From the NCBI GenBank assembly GCA_964604565.1, contig CAZRZN010000025.1, forward strand, positions 1 through 28,805: a stretch of 28,805 nucleotides of DNA, in the 5' to 3' direction. Origin of the DNA: CAZRZN01 sp964604565 (GTDB lineage: Bacteria; Pseudomonadota; Alphaproteobacteria; Rhodobacterales; Rhodobacteraceae). Each line of letters starts with the position of its first letter. Positions within the stretch are counted from its first letter, which is position 1. The position numbers and the translations under genes are program-made. Below, in pieces: positions 15,526 to 24,204 of the stretch. The notes beneath the pieces were generated by a model, which saw nothing but the letters and a program-made list of their open reading frames with translations, was not told the DNA's origin and did not search any database.

Positions 15526-15815
15526 TGCCTGAGGCGCTCAGAGGAGGGCACGTTTTCGGTTTGCAAGCCGTGGATCCATTTTGCCCCACAGGACGCGCGG
15601 GCCGCTGACAAAGGACGATTTTGTGGCCCCAGTCAAAGGCACCCTGCCCGCGTACGCGCCTGCTCATTGAGCTTCTCCCCACGCCGCACAAGGCCTTGAC
15701 CCGGGGCCTTGGAGTAAGGACAAACGCGCACCGGTTTACGGCAATCGACAATGCGGCGCACAGGGCGATCCCGCAGCGATCGGCAGGACAGGGAGCCGAC
15801 GGGCTCAGGCTGCAC
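15526..15815. other. Convergent spacer between the OmpA-like and LysR genes
   Basis: About 290 bp with no supported gene. The only structure noted is AAGGCC (15690-15695) pairing with GGCCTT (15705-15710) across a 9-base loop. No T-run follows, so it is at best a weak Rho-independent signal. Confidence 0.4.
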
Positions 15816-16721
15816 TCACCAGGTCTGCGGCCCTTTTTCGGCAAAGGCGTGAACCAGAAAATCTATGAACGCCCGCACCTTGGGCTGGGTGAACCGACCC
15901 GGGGGGTAAACCGCGTAGATGCCCTGCGATTCGATCGGCAGATCGGGGATCGCGTCTTCGACCAGCCCGGCGTCCATCGCTTCGTGATAGAGGTAGGAGG
16001 GCAGATATGCGATCCCGAGGCCCGCAATGCATGCATTCAGCAGCGACTGCCCGTCGTTCACCGTCAGCCATCCCGCCGTGCGCACCTGCCGCTTTTCCCC
16101 TGAGGGCGCTGTCAGCTTCCACAGATTTCCGGAGGATTGATTGGAATAATGCAGCAGCTTGTGGGCGTTCAGATCGTCGATTCGCTGCGGACGTCCGAAC
16201 TTCTGGAAATAGGCTGGTGAAGCAATCATCCGCTTGGTCGTCTCGGTCAACTTGCGGGCGCGCAGCGTGCTGTCCTCCAGCTCACCGATCCGTATCGCCA
16301 TGTCGAAGCCTTCGGAAATCAGTTCCACATAGCGATTGTTCAGAACCATGTTCACCGTGATGTCCGGAAACTCCGCAAGGAACTCTCCCAGAACGGGGCT
16401 GAGATGGTTGACCCCGAAATCGGTCGCAACGGAAATCCGCAAAAGCCCCGAGGGCGCGGACTGCATCGAGGTCACCAGCGCATCCGCTTCGCCAGCGTCA
16501 TTCAGCACGCGGCGCGCGCGGTCGTAATAGGCCAAACCGATCTCCGTCGGCGATACCCGTCGCGTGGTGCGGTTCAGAAGTCGCGCGCCCAACCGCGCCT
16601 CAAGGCTCGAGACATGCTTGGACACGGCTGATTTGGAGATGCCCATCTTCTTTGCGGCGTCGGTGAAACCACCCTGATCCACGACGGTGGCAAAAGCCTC
16701 CATTTCGGTCAGACGATCCAT
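15816..16721 (-). CDS. LysR-family transcriptional regulator
   Basis: DNA-binding regulator of 301 residues. The winged helix-turn-helix occupies about residues 3-60 (FTDAAKKMGISKSAVSKHVSSLE), followed by the linker helix and a periplasmic-binding-like effector domain from about 88. It resembles the group of LysR proteins close to DsdA/QseD/AaeR-like regulators, with LLNRTTRRVSPTEIG after the helix-turn-helix. I chose the ATG at 16721 because GGAG lies 6 bases upstream; the ATG at 16733 is poorly placed. It is divergent from the DUF4399 gene across about 200 bp, which makes that gene a possible target. The effector is unknown. Confidence 0.92.
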   Translation of the reverse strand: MDRLTEMEAFATVVDQGGFTDAAKKMGISKSAVSKHVSSLEARLGARLLNRTTRRVSPTEIGLAYYDRARRVLNDAGEADALVTSMQSAPSGLLRISVATDFGVNHLSPVLGEFLAEFPDITVNMVLNNRYVELISEGFDMAIRIGELEDSTLRARKLTETTKRMIASPAYFQKFGRPQRIDDLNAHKLLHYSNQSSGNLWKLTAPSGEKRQVRTAGWLTVNDGQSLLNACIAGLGIAYLPSYLYHEAMDAGLVEDAIPDLPIESQGIYAVYPPGRFTQPKVRAFIDFLVHAFAEKGPQTW

Positions 16722-16928
16722 ACGGGTCTCCATTACACACTACAGTTGCACTTGGGTATGATGAGGAACTGGGGCGCAACTTGGGCGGACAGGCGACAAT
16801 TGAAGGGTATTCGGGCACGCTGTCAGCTATCGAGAAACAAGAAAATCCGATCTTCCCGCAGGGCAAGTCAGGGCTATGGTATAGACTGGCGCCAGTAGAG
16901 CGCCGCAAAATCCGGGAGGATCCTTAGA

Positions 16929-17372
16929 ATGTTCCGCAATATCGCATGCGCCGCCGCACTTGCCCTCGCGCCACTGAGCGCAATTGCCGGTGACACGCCC
17001 GCGCCCGAGGGCGCCGAGGTTTACTTCATCAACATTGAGGACGGCGCGACCGTTCAGGCACCCGTCACGGTGCAATTCGGCCTGTCCAGCATGGGCGTGG
17101 CCCCCGCCGGGACAGAGCGGGAGGCCACCGGCCACCATCACCTGTTCATCGACCGCCCCCCTCTTGGCGAAGGGTCCGACGACGCCGAGTTGATCGAGAA
17201 TGGCATTCCTTCGGACGACAATCACCTCCATTTCGGGGGTGGGCAGACCGAAACCACGCTGGACCTTGCACCGGGCACCCATACCCTTCAGCTCGTAATG
17301 GGCGACCTGTCACATATTCCGCATGATCCGCCGGTGGTGTCGGACCAAATCACGATAACCGTCACCGAGTAG
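16929..17372 (+). CDS. Secreted DUF4399 protein
   Basis: Exported protein of 147 residues with a signal peptide (about 1-20, cut after SAIAG). It has one DUF4399 domain, rich in His and Gly: GHHHLFID (about 68-75), NHLHFGGGQTET and a C-terminal THTLQLVMGDLSHIPHDPPV stretch. The repeated histidines suggest metal or ligand binding, but no function is established for the family that I know of. GGGAGG lies about 9 bases before the ATG. The gene stands alone with its own strong terminator, and the LysR gene is divergent. Confidence 0.88.
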   Translation: MFRNIACAAALALAPLSAIAGDTPAPEGAEVYFINIEDGATVQAPVTVQFGLSSMGVAPAGTEREATGHHHLFIDRPPLGEGSDDAELIENGIPSDDNHLHFGGGQTETTLDLAPGTHTLQLVMGDLSHIPHDPPVVSDQITITVTE

Positions 17373-17388
17373 GCAACGACGAAGAAAC

Positions 17389-17419
17389 AAGGCGCGCCAA
17401 GAACTTGGCGCGCCTTTTT
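17389..17419 (+). terminator. Strong intrinsic terminator after the DUF4399 gene
   Basis: A perfect 12-bp stem, AAGGCGCGCCAA (17389-17400) with TTGGCGCGCCTT (17405-17416), closes a GAAC tetraloop. It ends in five Ts (17415-17419). It lies 17 bases after the stop codon. On the other strand the stem is flanked by only two extra As, so it may also help stop the convergent DJ-1 transcript. Confidence 0.93.
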
Positions 17420-17483
17420 GTTGTGTCCAAATGGCCGTGCACGGATCGTAGGCGCGTCGAACGGACTGACGCGCGACTCTTCT

Positions 17484-18044
17484 TCAGGCCGCCTTTCTCG
17501 CGTGCGTGCCTTCCTCGACTTCCTCGACAATCTTTTTCACGAAAGCGGGGAGATCGTTCGGATTTCGGCTCGTCACGATCCCATTGTCCGCGATGACCTC
17601 GACATCTTGCCAATGCGCACCGGAATTCTGAACGTCCGTCTTGATCGAGTGATAGGATGTCATGTCCCGACCGCGGGTCACGCCCGCCTCGATCAGAACC
17701 CAAGGTGCGTGGCACACTGCCGCGATCACCTTGCCCTGATCGTGAAAGTTGCGCACCAGATGGATGACGTCGTCTTCCACCCGCAGAAGATCTGGGTTGA
17801 TCTGACCGCCGGGGATGACAAGCGCATTATAGTCGTCGGCCTTCACGTCCGCGATACGGAGATCCGCGTCGGCAGGGCTGCCCCAGTCCGGGCCGGACCA
17901 CCCATTGATCTTTTGTCCGTCAAGGCTGGCCACATGGACCTCAGCACCCTTGGCGCGCAACTCGTCGCGCGGCACCTCAAGCTCGGATTGTTCAAAGCCG
18001 TGGGTGGAGATGATGAGGATCTTGGAGTTGCCGATACTTGGCAT
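17484..18044 (-). CDS. DJ-1/PfpI-family protein (type 1 glutamine amidotransferase-like)
   Basis: DJ-1/ThiJ/PfpI fold protein of 186 residues. The nucleophile elbow is A-V-C111-H112-A in VIAAVCHAPWVLIEAG, with the conserved glutamate in GFEQSE (about 18-21) and VIPGG at 77-81. The pattern matches the PfpI/YhbO-type stress proteins, described variously as proteases, glyoxalases or deglycases; the true activity is debated. The ATG at 18044 has GGAG about 8 bases upstream. An ATG 36 bases further upstream would add an unlikely extension. The gene lies 163 bp downstream of fadH on the same strand. Confidence 0.91.
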   Translation of the reverse strand: MPSIGNSKILIISTHGFEQSELEVPRDELRAKGAEVHVASLDGQKINGWSGPDWGSPADADLRIADVKADDYNALVIPGGQINPDLLRVEDDVIHLVRNFHDQGKVIAAVCHAPWVLIEAGVTRGRDMTSYHSIKTDVQNSGAHWQDVEVIADNGIVTSRNPNDLPAFVKKIVEEVEEGTHARKAA

Positions 18045-18207
18045 GAGGGTTTCTCCTTTCGTCAAAGCGTCCGGGAACAACGTCGACGGCGGAGGCCAGT
18101 TCCATCGGTTGGCCTAAACGGTAACCGGGTGCCCGGGTTGGCCCATCGGTGCCTGCCGATCCCGGGATATGCGCGATGTTCCGCATCATCGGCGCGGTTC
18201 CACGACC

Positions 18208-20232
18208 TCAAAGACTGGCGGCCAGCCGCGTGCCCTGATCGATGGCGCGTTTCGCGTCCAGTTCTGCCGCCACGTCCGCGCCGCCGATCACGTGATGCTC
18301 GATGCCCTGCGCCTCCAGCCCCGCAATCAGCGACCGCTCGCTCACCTGCCCGGCGCAGAGCACCACGGTATCGCAGGCGATCACCTCGGGCCGGTCCCGC
18401 GCCTCGCCATAGCTGACGTGCAGGCCGGCGTCGTCGATCCGTTCGTAATTGACGCCGCTGCGCATCTCCACCCGCTTCATCTTGAGCGATGCGCGATGGA
18501 TCCAACCGGTGGTCTTGCCCAGACGCTTTCCCGGCTTTTCGGCCTTGCGCTGCAAAAGCATCACCTCGCGCAGTGGCGCATCGGGTTTCGGCCCCTCCGG
18601 TGACAGCCCGGACCGCGCCTCTGCCGTGTCCGCAACACCCCATTCACGCAGCCAGTCCGGCAAATGTTCGGTCGGGCTGTCGCCGGTCACAAGGAATTCC
18701 GCCACGTCGAAACCGATACCCCCCGCACCGACGATGACCACGCGCCTGCCAACCTCGGCCCCATGGCGGAGCACGTCAACATAGCCCTTGACCATGGGAT
18801 GGCTCTGTCCCGGAATCTGCGGATCGCGCGGCAGAACCCCCGTGGCGATCACAACCGCGTCGAAAGACGTCAGATCCTCGGCGCGCGCCTCCACCCCCAG
18901 CCGGAGATCGACGCCACTAGAAGAGAGCATGGCAGCGAACCAGTCCACCAGACCGTCAAATTCCTCTTTGCCGGGCACCTTTCGGGCCATGTTCAATTGC
19001 CCGCCGATCTCGGCAGCCTTGTCGAACAAGGTCACGTGGTGCCCGCGTTCTGCCGCCGTGATGGCAGCCGAAAGTCCTGCGGGCCCCGCACCGATCACCG
19101 CGATGCGGCGCGGCGCCGCTGTTGGCGTCACCAGCAATTCGGTCTCGAACGCAGCTTTTGGATTGACGAGGCAGCTGGATACCTTGCCCTGAAAGGTATG
19201 ATCGAGGCAGGCCTGATTGCAGGCGATGCAGGGGGCAATCAGATGCGCATGACCGCCGGACGCCTTGGCAACGAAATCCGGATCCGCAAGGAAGGGACGT
19301 GCCATGCTGACCATATCGGCACAGCCCTCGGCCAGCACGGCCTCGGCCACCTCCGGCGTATTGATCCGGTTCGAGGTGATGAGCGGAATGCCTACCTTGC
19401 CCATCAGCTTTTGCGTCACCCAGGCAAAGGCGCGGCGCGGCACGCTGGTCGCGATGGTCGGGATGCGCGCCTCGTGCCAGCCGATGCCGGTGTTGATGAT
19501 CGTGGCGCCCGCCTGTTCGACAGCTCTTGCCAGCATCAGAACCTCCTCGAAGGTCGATCCGTTGGGCACGAGATCGATCATCGACAGGCGAAAAATGACA
19601 ATGAAGTCGGGGCCGACAGCCTGACGGACGCGGCGCATGACCTCGACTGGCAGGCGCATCCGGTTCTCGTAGCTGCCGCCCCAGCGATCCGTGCGCTTGT
19701 TGGTATGCGTCACGAGAAACTGGTTAAGGAAATACCCCTCGGAGCCCATGATCTCTACTCCGTCATAGCCCGCTTCGCGCGCCCGCGCCGCCGATGTGAC
19801 GATATCGGCGATCTGCTTCTCTATGCCGTCCTCGTCCAGTTCGGTTGGCGGAAAGGGGGATATCGGCGATTTTACCGGCGAGGGCGCGACGCATTCCGGC
19901 CCATAGGCATAGCGCCCCGCATGCAGGATCTGCATGGCGATCTTGCCGCCCGCATCATGGACCCGGTCCGTGACGATGCGGTGGTTGGCGATGTCCTGCG
20001 CGTCAAAAAGCCCTGCCGCACCCGGGAACACGCCGCCTTCGCGGTTGGGCGCCATGCCGCCGGTGACCATCAACGCCACCTCGCCCCTTGCGCGGGTCGC
20101 GTAGAATTCGGCCACCCGGTTCCAGTCCCCCCGCTCTTCGAGGTTGGTGTGCATCGACCCCATGAGCACGCGGTTCTTCAACGTGGTGAATCCGAGATCC
20201 AGCGGACGCAGCATGTGCGGATAGTCGGTCAT
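18208..20232 (-). CDS. fadH: NADPH-dependent 2,4-dienoyl-CoA reductase-like protein (FadH)
   Basis: Iron-sulfur flavoenzyme that reduces 2,4-dienoyl-CoA during beta-oxidation of unsaturated fatty acids. From the ATG at 20232 (GGAGA 5 bases upstream) it has 674 residues, close to E. coli FadH. The N-terminal TIM barrel (1-330) binds FMN and holds the expected catalytic Y167 in GSEGYFLN and H253 in GWHEARIP. The [4Fe-4S] cluster ligands are C335, C338, C342 and C354. The FAD/NADPH domain follows, with IAVIGAGPAGLSAA and VVIVGAGGIGFDVAE. No other beta-oxidation genes are adjacent. Related old-yellow-type reductases share the layout, but the active-site residues favour FadH. Confidence 0.92.
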   Translation of the reverse strand: MTDYPHMLRPLDLGFTTLKNRVLMGSMHTNLEERGDWNRVAEFYATRARGEVALMVTGGMAPNREGGVFPGAAGLFDAQDIANHRIVTDRVHDAGGKIAMQILHAGRYAYGPECVAPSPVKSPISPFPPTELDEDGIEKQIADIVTSAARAREAGYDGVEIMGSEGYFLNQFLVTHTNKRTDRWGGSYENRMRLPVEVMRRVRQAVGPDFIVIFRLSMIDLVPNGSTFEEVLMLARAVEQAGATIINTGIGWHEARIPTIATSVPRRAFAWVTQKLMGKVGIPLITSNRINTPEVAEAVLAEGCADMVSMARPFLADPDFVAKASGGHAHLIAPCIACNQACLDHTFQGKVSSCLVNPKAAFETELLVTPTAAPRRIAVIGAGPAGLSAAITAAERGHHVTLFDKAAEIGGQLNMARKVPGKEEFDGLVDWFAAMLSSSGVDLRLGVEARAEDLTSFDAVVIATGVLPRDPQIPGQSHPMVKGYVDVLRHGAEVGRRVVIVGAGGIGFDVAEFLVTGDSPTEHLPDWLREWGVADTAEARSGLSPEGPKPDAPLREVMLLQRKAEKPGKRLGKTTGWIHRASLKMKRVEMRSGVNYERIDDAGLHVSYGEARDRPEVIACDTVVLCAGQVSERSLIAGLEAQGIEHHVIGGADVAAELDAKRAIDQGTRLAASL

Positions 20233-20738
20233 GACAGTCTCCAAATTCCCTGATGCGCACCTCACATCATCGCATTGGCCCTGTCACCGTCAACGTCGCG
20301 TCATGGATTGCGCCCCTTTGCCGCCATGCGCCCGCCACGTCCTGCCCCGGTCTCGGCCCGGCCATGCGGGACACCCGACTTAAAGGAAGCCCTCAGCCTT
20401 GACGGAGGCCGGCAGGTCACATCCGTCCGGGCGACGCGGTGTGACCATGCGCAGCGTTGGGTATCCCCACTGGAACGGACAATGACATCCCTGAAGAAGC
20501 GGCGCGTGAGCCGCCGAGAGACTTGGCAATCAACTCTCCATCACGGCCTTCCCCTGCAAGATCGTTGTCCATGTGACCGCGTCAGGAGCGCGACGATCAA
20601 CAACCGTGGTGACCGCACGGGGCGTTTGCCCGACACGTAGTGTCCGACGGCGCGGCGGATGGTCAACCTTATCTTGCGTTCCCCTTGAAACCCCGCGCGT
20701 GGGGGGTCAGTCTAACGCATGCACCAAGGGAGACTCCG
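20233..20738. other. Divergent spacer between fadH and deoC (506 bp)
   Basis: A 121-codon plus-strand frame (20275-20640) spans much of this, but its product is Arg/Pro-rich and looks like no protein I know. Close to deoC, ACCCC and GGGGT flank GCGCG-rich DNA (about 20691-20708), which could be an operator or hairpin. Promoters for both genes should lie here, but I could not place them. Confidence 0.45.
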
Positions 20739-21734
20739 GTGACCAGCAGCACCGCCGATCATACTGACACCGCGCAATTGCCGCAGATTCACGAAGCCCG
20801 CAATCCCGGCATGGCTCTGGACATGGAATGGGTCCGGTCCGCCCGCGCCAACCGATCCGCGATAGAGCGCCGCACGGCATCTCTGCCGGGGCGGCGCTCG
20901 GTCAAGAAAGACTTTCAGGCGGCATGGCTGGCGCGTGCCGTTTCCTGCATTGACCTCACGACACTTGCCGGAGACGACACTCCGGGCCGGGTTGCGCGTC
21001 TCTGTGCAAAGGCCCGCCAGCCCGTCCGCGCTGATCTGCTCGACTCGCTGGGGCTGGAGGGACTGACCGTCGGTGCGGTCTGCGTATATCATGACATGAT
21101 CGCCCCCGCGCGGGAGGCGCTGGACGGGTCCGGCATTCCGGTCGCGGCGGTGTCCACCGGGTTTCCCGCAGGCCTGTCCCCCTTTCACCTGCGGGTCGCG
21201 GAGATCGAAGAAAGCGTGCGGGCCGGCGCACAGGAGATCGACATCGTGATTTCCCGCCGACTTGTCCTGAGCGGTGACTGGCAGGGGCTTTATGACGAGA
21301 TGCGCACCTTTCGCGCCGCCTGCGGCGAGGCGCATGTCAAGGCGATCCTCGCCACCGGCGAACTGGGCACCTTGCAAAACGTGGCGCGCGCATCGCTGGT
21401 TTGCATGATGGCAGGGGCGGATTTCATCAAGACCTCGACCGGCAAGGAGGCGGTGAACGCGACGCTGCCGGTCAGCCTTGTCATGTTGCGGGCAATCCGC
21501 GAATACCACCAGCGCACAGGCTACCGCGTTGGCTACAAACCGGCGGGCGGAATATCGAAGGCAAAGGATTCGCTGACGTATCTGGCGCTGATGAAGGAAG
21601 AACTTGGGGATCGCTGGCTGCGGCCCGATCTGTTCCGCTTTGGCGCCTCCTCGCTGCTGGGCGACATAGAACGACAGTTGGAACACCACGTCACCGGCGC
21701 CTATTCAGCCAGTTGGCGGCACGCTATGGGGTAA
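20739..21734 (+). CDS. deoC: Deoxyribose-phosphate aldolase
   Basis: Cleaves 2-deoxyribose-5-phosphate to acetaldehyde and glyceraldehyde-3-phosphate in deoxynucleoside catabolism. The 331-residue product is longer than the E. coli enzyme because of an N-terminal extension of about 65 residues. The TIM-barrel active site is intact: D168 in QEIDIVIS, the Schiff-base lysine K231 in DFIKTSTGKEA, and K267 in VGYKPAGG. I chose GTG at 20739 because GGGAGA lies 5 bases upstream; the frame is open to 20640 without a ribosome site. It lies 91 bp before the aldehyde dehydrogenase gene on the same strand, probably in one operon. Confidence 0.94.
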   Translation: MTSSTADHTDTAQLPQIHEARNPGMALDMEWVRSARANRSAIERRTASLPGRRSVKKDFQAAWLARAVSCIDLTTLAGDDTPGRVARLCAKARQPVRADLLDSLGLEGLTVGAVCVYHDMIAPAREALDGSGIPVAAVSTGFPAGLSPFHLRVAEIEESVRAGAQEIDIVISRRLVLSGDWQGLYDEMRTFRAACGEAHVKAILATGELGTLQNVARASLVCMMAGADFIKTSTGKEAVNATLPVSLVMLRAIREYHQRTGYRVGYKPAGGISKAKDSLTYLALMKEELGDRWLRPDLFRFGASSLLGDIERQLEHHVTGAYSASWRHAMG

Positions 21735-21825
21735 GCGGCGCGGCGTGCGGGGCACCTCGACGGAGGGATGCCCCCGAACGGAAGTTGACAAGGCAGACGT
21801 CCAAGGCGGCGGCAGGGAGGCCGGA

Positions 21826-24024
21826 ATGACCATCAAGGAGATCTTCGAGACCATGGAGTATGGCCCCGCCCCCGAAAGCGCCGGGGACGCGCTGGCATGG
21901 ATCGTCGATCAGGGCTCTCGCTTCGGCCATTTCATCGGCGGCGCCTTCACCGATCCGGGAACAGGTTTTGACAGCCGCAATCCGGCCACGGGCGAAGTTC
22001 TGGCCACGCTCACGCAAGCGACGCAGACCGATGTCGACACGGCCGTTGCCGCCGCACGGGCAGCGCAGCCGGGATGGGAGGCGTTGGGTGGGCCGGGCCG
22101 GGCACGGTTCCTCTACGCCATTGCGCGGTTGTTGCAGAAACATGCGCGGCTGTTCGCCGTGCTCGAAACCCTTGATAACGGCAAGCCGATCCGGGAAAGC
22201 CGCGACATCGACATCCCCCTTGCCCAGCGGCATTTCTACTATCACGCCGGGATGGCGCAATTGATGCCCTCCGAACTTCCTGACCGGGAGGCGCTTGGCG
22301 TCTGCGGGCAGATCGTGCCGTGGAATTTCCCGCTGATGATGCTGTCGTGGAAGATCGCGCCGGCGCTGGCCACGGGCAATACCGTCGTTCTGAAGCCCGC
22401 CGAATGGACATCGCTCACGGCGCTGTTGTTCGCGGATATCTGTCGTCAAGCGGGCCTGCCCGACGGGGTGGTCAACATCGTGACCGGAGACGGCGCTGTG
22501 GGCGAGATGATCACGGCAGCGGATGTGGACAAGATCGCCTTTACCGGTTCCACCGAGGTCGGGCGCAAGATCCGCGCGGCGACTGCGGGACGCGGCATCG
22601 CCCTCACCCTTGAACTGGGCGGCAAATCGCCTTTCATCGTGTTCGAGGATGCCGATATCGACAGCGCGATCGAGGGACTGGTCGATGCGATCTGGTTCAA
22701 TCAGGGGCAGGTGTGTTGCGCGGGCTCCCGTCTGCTGGTTCAGGAGGGCCTTTCCGACGCTTTCCATACGCGCCTCAAGGCCCGCATGGACAAGCTTCGC
22801 ATCGGCGACCCGCTGGACAAGTGCATCGACATGGGTGCCATTGTCGACCCGGTGCAGCTTGACCGGATCAAGACACTGGTCGCGGGCGCCGAGGGCCGGA
22901 TCCATCATGCGGCCTGCCCGGTGCCCGCAGGCTGTTACTACCCGCCCACGCTGATCTCCGGCCTATCGTCCGCCTCCCCCCTGATGCAGGAAGAGATCTT
23001 TGGTCCGGTTCTTGTCTCCACCACGTTTCGCACGCCCTCGGAGGCGGTCGAACTGGCAAACAACACGCGCTACGGACTGGCCGCCAGCGTCTGGTCAGAG
23101 AACATCAACACCGCGCTGGACGTTGCCCCGAAGCTGGAGGCCGGCGTGATCTGGGTCAACGGCACCAACATGTTCGACGCCGCCGCCGGTTTCGGCGGAT
23201 TGCGCGAAAGCGGCTTTGGCCGCGAGGGTGGCTGGGAAGGGCTGCGCGCCTATACCCGGCCCATCGAAATCCCCCAACCCCTCGCCCCGATTGAGCCGTT
23301 CGCGGGCGAGACGGTGGAAGCCCAGCCCGTAGACCGCACCGCCAAGCTGTATATCGGCGGCAAGCAGACCCGCCCNNNNNNNNNNNNNNNNNNNNNNNNN
23401 NNNNNNNNNNNNNNNNNNNNNNNNNNNNNNNNNNNNNNNNNNNNNNNNNNNNNNNNNNNNNNNNNNNNNNNNNNNGCGGCGGAGGTCGAGGCCAGCGTGA
23501 ACCGGCTGTTCACCTACGCGGCCTGGGCAGACAAATTCGATGGCAGCGTGCGCGACGTCCCCATTCGCGGCGTCGCCTTGGCAATGAACGAACCCTGTGG
23601 GCTGATCGGGGCGCTCTGCCCTGACGACGTGCCGCTGCTGGGGTTGATTTCGCTCATGGCGCCCGCAATGGCGATGGGCAACCGCGTGGTGCTTGTGGCG
23701 TCCGAACCCTTTCCGCTCGCCGCCCTCGAGTTTACCCAGATTCTGGAAACCTCTGACGTGCCGGGGGGCGTGGTCAACATATTGACAGGCAGCCACGCCG
23801 AGCTGGCACCCACGCTGGCCGCGCATCTGGATCTGGAGGCGGTCTGGTCCTTTTCCTCCACAGACCTGGCAGAAAGCATCGAATGCGCCGCAGCGGGCAA
23901 TCTCAAACGAACATGGGTCAACAACGCAGAGGCCCGCGACTGGATGAGCCCGGCGGGCGAAGGCCGGGCCTTTCTCGACGCTGCAACAGAGGTCAAGACG
24001 ATCTGGGTGCCCTATGGAGCCTGA
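21826..24024 (+). CDS. ALDH16-like two-domain aldehyde dehydrogenase (contains an assembly gap)
   Basis: NAD(P)-dependent aldehyde dehydrogenase. The ATG at 21826 has GGGAGG 5 bases upstream. The first domain (about 1-500) is complete: N167 in VPWNFP, K190 in VVLKPAE, general base E263 in LELGGKSP and nucleophile C297 in GQVCCAG. After LYIGGKQTR come 100 Ns, then a second ALDH-like domain of about 180 visible residues that matches only the NAD-binding half. There PWNFP has become PDDVP and LKPAE has become LVASE, and no catalytic Cys or Glu is seen. This layout matches the ALDH16 family. It follows deoC, so acetaldehyde is a plausible substrate. The frame is kept across the Ns, but the real gap length is unknown. 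Confidence 0.88.
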   Translation: MTIKEIFETMEYGPAPESAGDALAWIVDQGSRFGHFIGGAFTDPGTGFDSRNPATGEVLATLTQATQTDVDTAVAAARAAQPGWEALGGPGRARFLYAIARLLQKHARLFAVLETLDNGKPIRESRDIDIPLAQRHFYYHAGMAQLMPSELPDREALGVCGQIVPWNFPLMMLSWKIAPALATGNTVVLKPAEWTSLTALLFADICRQAGLPDGVVNIVTGDGAVGEMITAADVDKIAFTGSTEVGRKIRAATAGRGIALTLELGGKSPFIVFEDADIDSAIEGLVDAIWFNQGQVCCAGSRLLVQEGLSDAFHTRLKARMDKLRIGDPLDKCIDMGAIVDPVQLDRIKTLVAGAEGRIHHAACPVPAGCYYPPTLISGLSSASPLMQEEIFGPVLVSTTFRTPSEAVELANNTRYGLAASVWSENINTALDVAPKLEAGVIWVNGTNMFDAAAGFGGLRESGFGREGGWEGLRAYTRPIEIPQPLAPIEPFAGETVEAQPVDRTAKLYIGGKQTRXXXXXXXXXXXXXXXXXXXXXXXXXXXXXXXXXXAAEVEASVNRLFTYAAWADKFDGSVRDVPIRGVALAMNEPCGLIGALCPDDVPLLGLISLMAPAMAMGNRVVLVASEPFPLAALEFTQILETSDVPGGVVNILTGSHAELAPTLAAHLDLEAVWSFSSTDLAESIECAAAGNLKRTWVNNAEARDWMSPAGEGRAFLDAATEVKTIWVPYGA
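23376..23475. other. Assembly gap of exactly 100 N
   Basis: One hundred Ns inside the aldehyde dehydrogenase gene. The round number is a common placeholder for a gap of unknown size. The flanks encode the start of the second ALDH domain and its first well-conserved helix, so coding sequence is missing here. Confidence 0.99.
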
Positions 24025-24116
24025 GATCCAGCGCGATACGATGTCCACCGCCCGCGCCGGTCGGTCGATTTCCGCCCGAGTGACAAATGGTCAGAAGCTG
24101 TCCTGTCTCCTGCACA

Positions 24117-24145
24117 TTGAGAATTTACATCCCCAATGCTATATT
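24117..24145 (+). promoter_or_regulatory. Sigma-70-type promoter upstream of rsfS
   Basis: TTGAGA (24117-24122) and TATATT (24140-24145) are separated by 17 bases, close to the housekeeping consensus. Transcription would start near 24152, about 40-50 bases before the AGGAGG site. It sits in an AT-rich patch that contrasts with the GC-rich surroundings and would drive rsfS-rlmH. Confidence 0.75.
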
Positions 24146-24190
24146 CTACGCACGCCCGAGCGTCAGGGCGCATCATGGCGCTTTGTGAAT

Positions 24191-24196
24191 AGGAGG
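24191..24196 (+). promoter_or_regulatory. Strong Shine-Dalgarno AGGAGG before rsfS
   Basis: A consensus AGGAGG stands 8 bases before an in-frame CTG (24205) and 3 bases before a TTG (24200) in another frame. It is 65 bases before the first in-frame ATG of rsfS (24262), too far to serve that ATG directly. It therefore decides which start is used, or marks a leader peptide. Confidence 0.7.
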
Positions 24197-24204
24197 ACAT
24201 TGTC

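Noticed and set aside
15690..15710. Terminator between the OmpA-like and LysR genes
   Set aside because: The stem is 6 bp with no T-run on either strand.
18664..20253. A 529-codon plus-strand ORF opposite fadH
   Set aside because: It is the shadow of FadH, whose flavin, iron-sulfur and nucleotide motifs are complete on the other strand.
20275..20640. A 121-codon ORF between fadH and deoC
   Set aside because: The product is Arg/Pro-rich with no motif, and no ribosome site precedes the first ATG-like codon; it looks like spacer.
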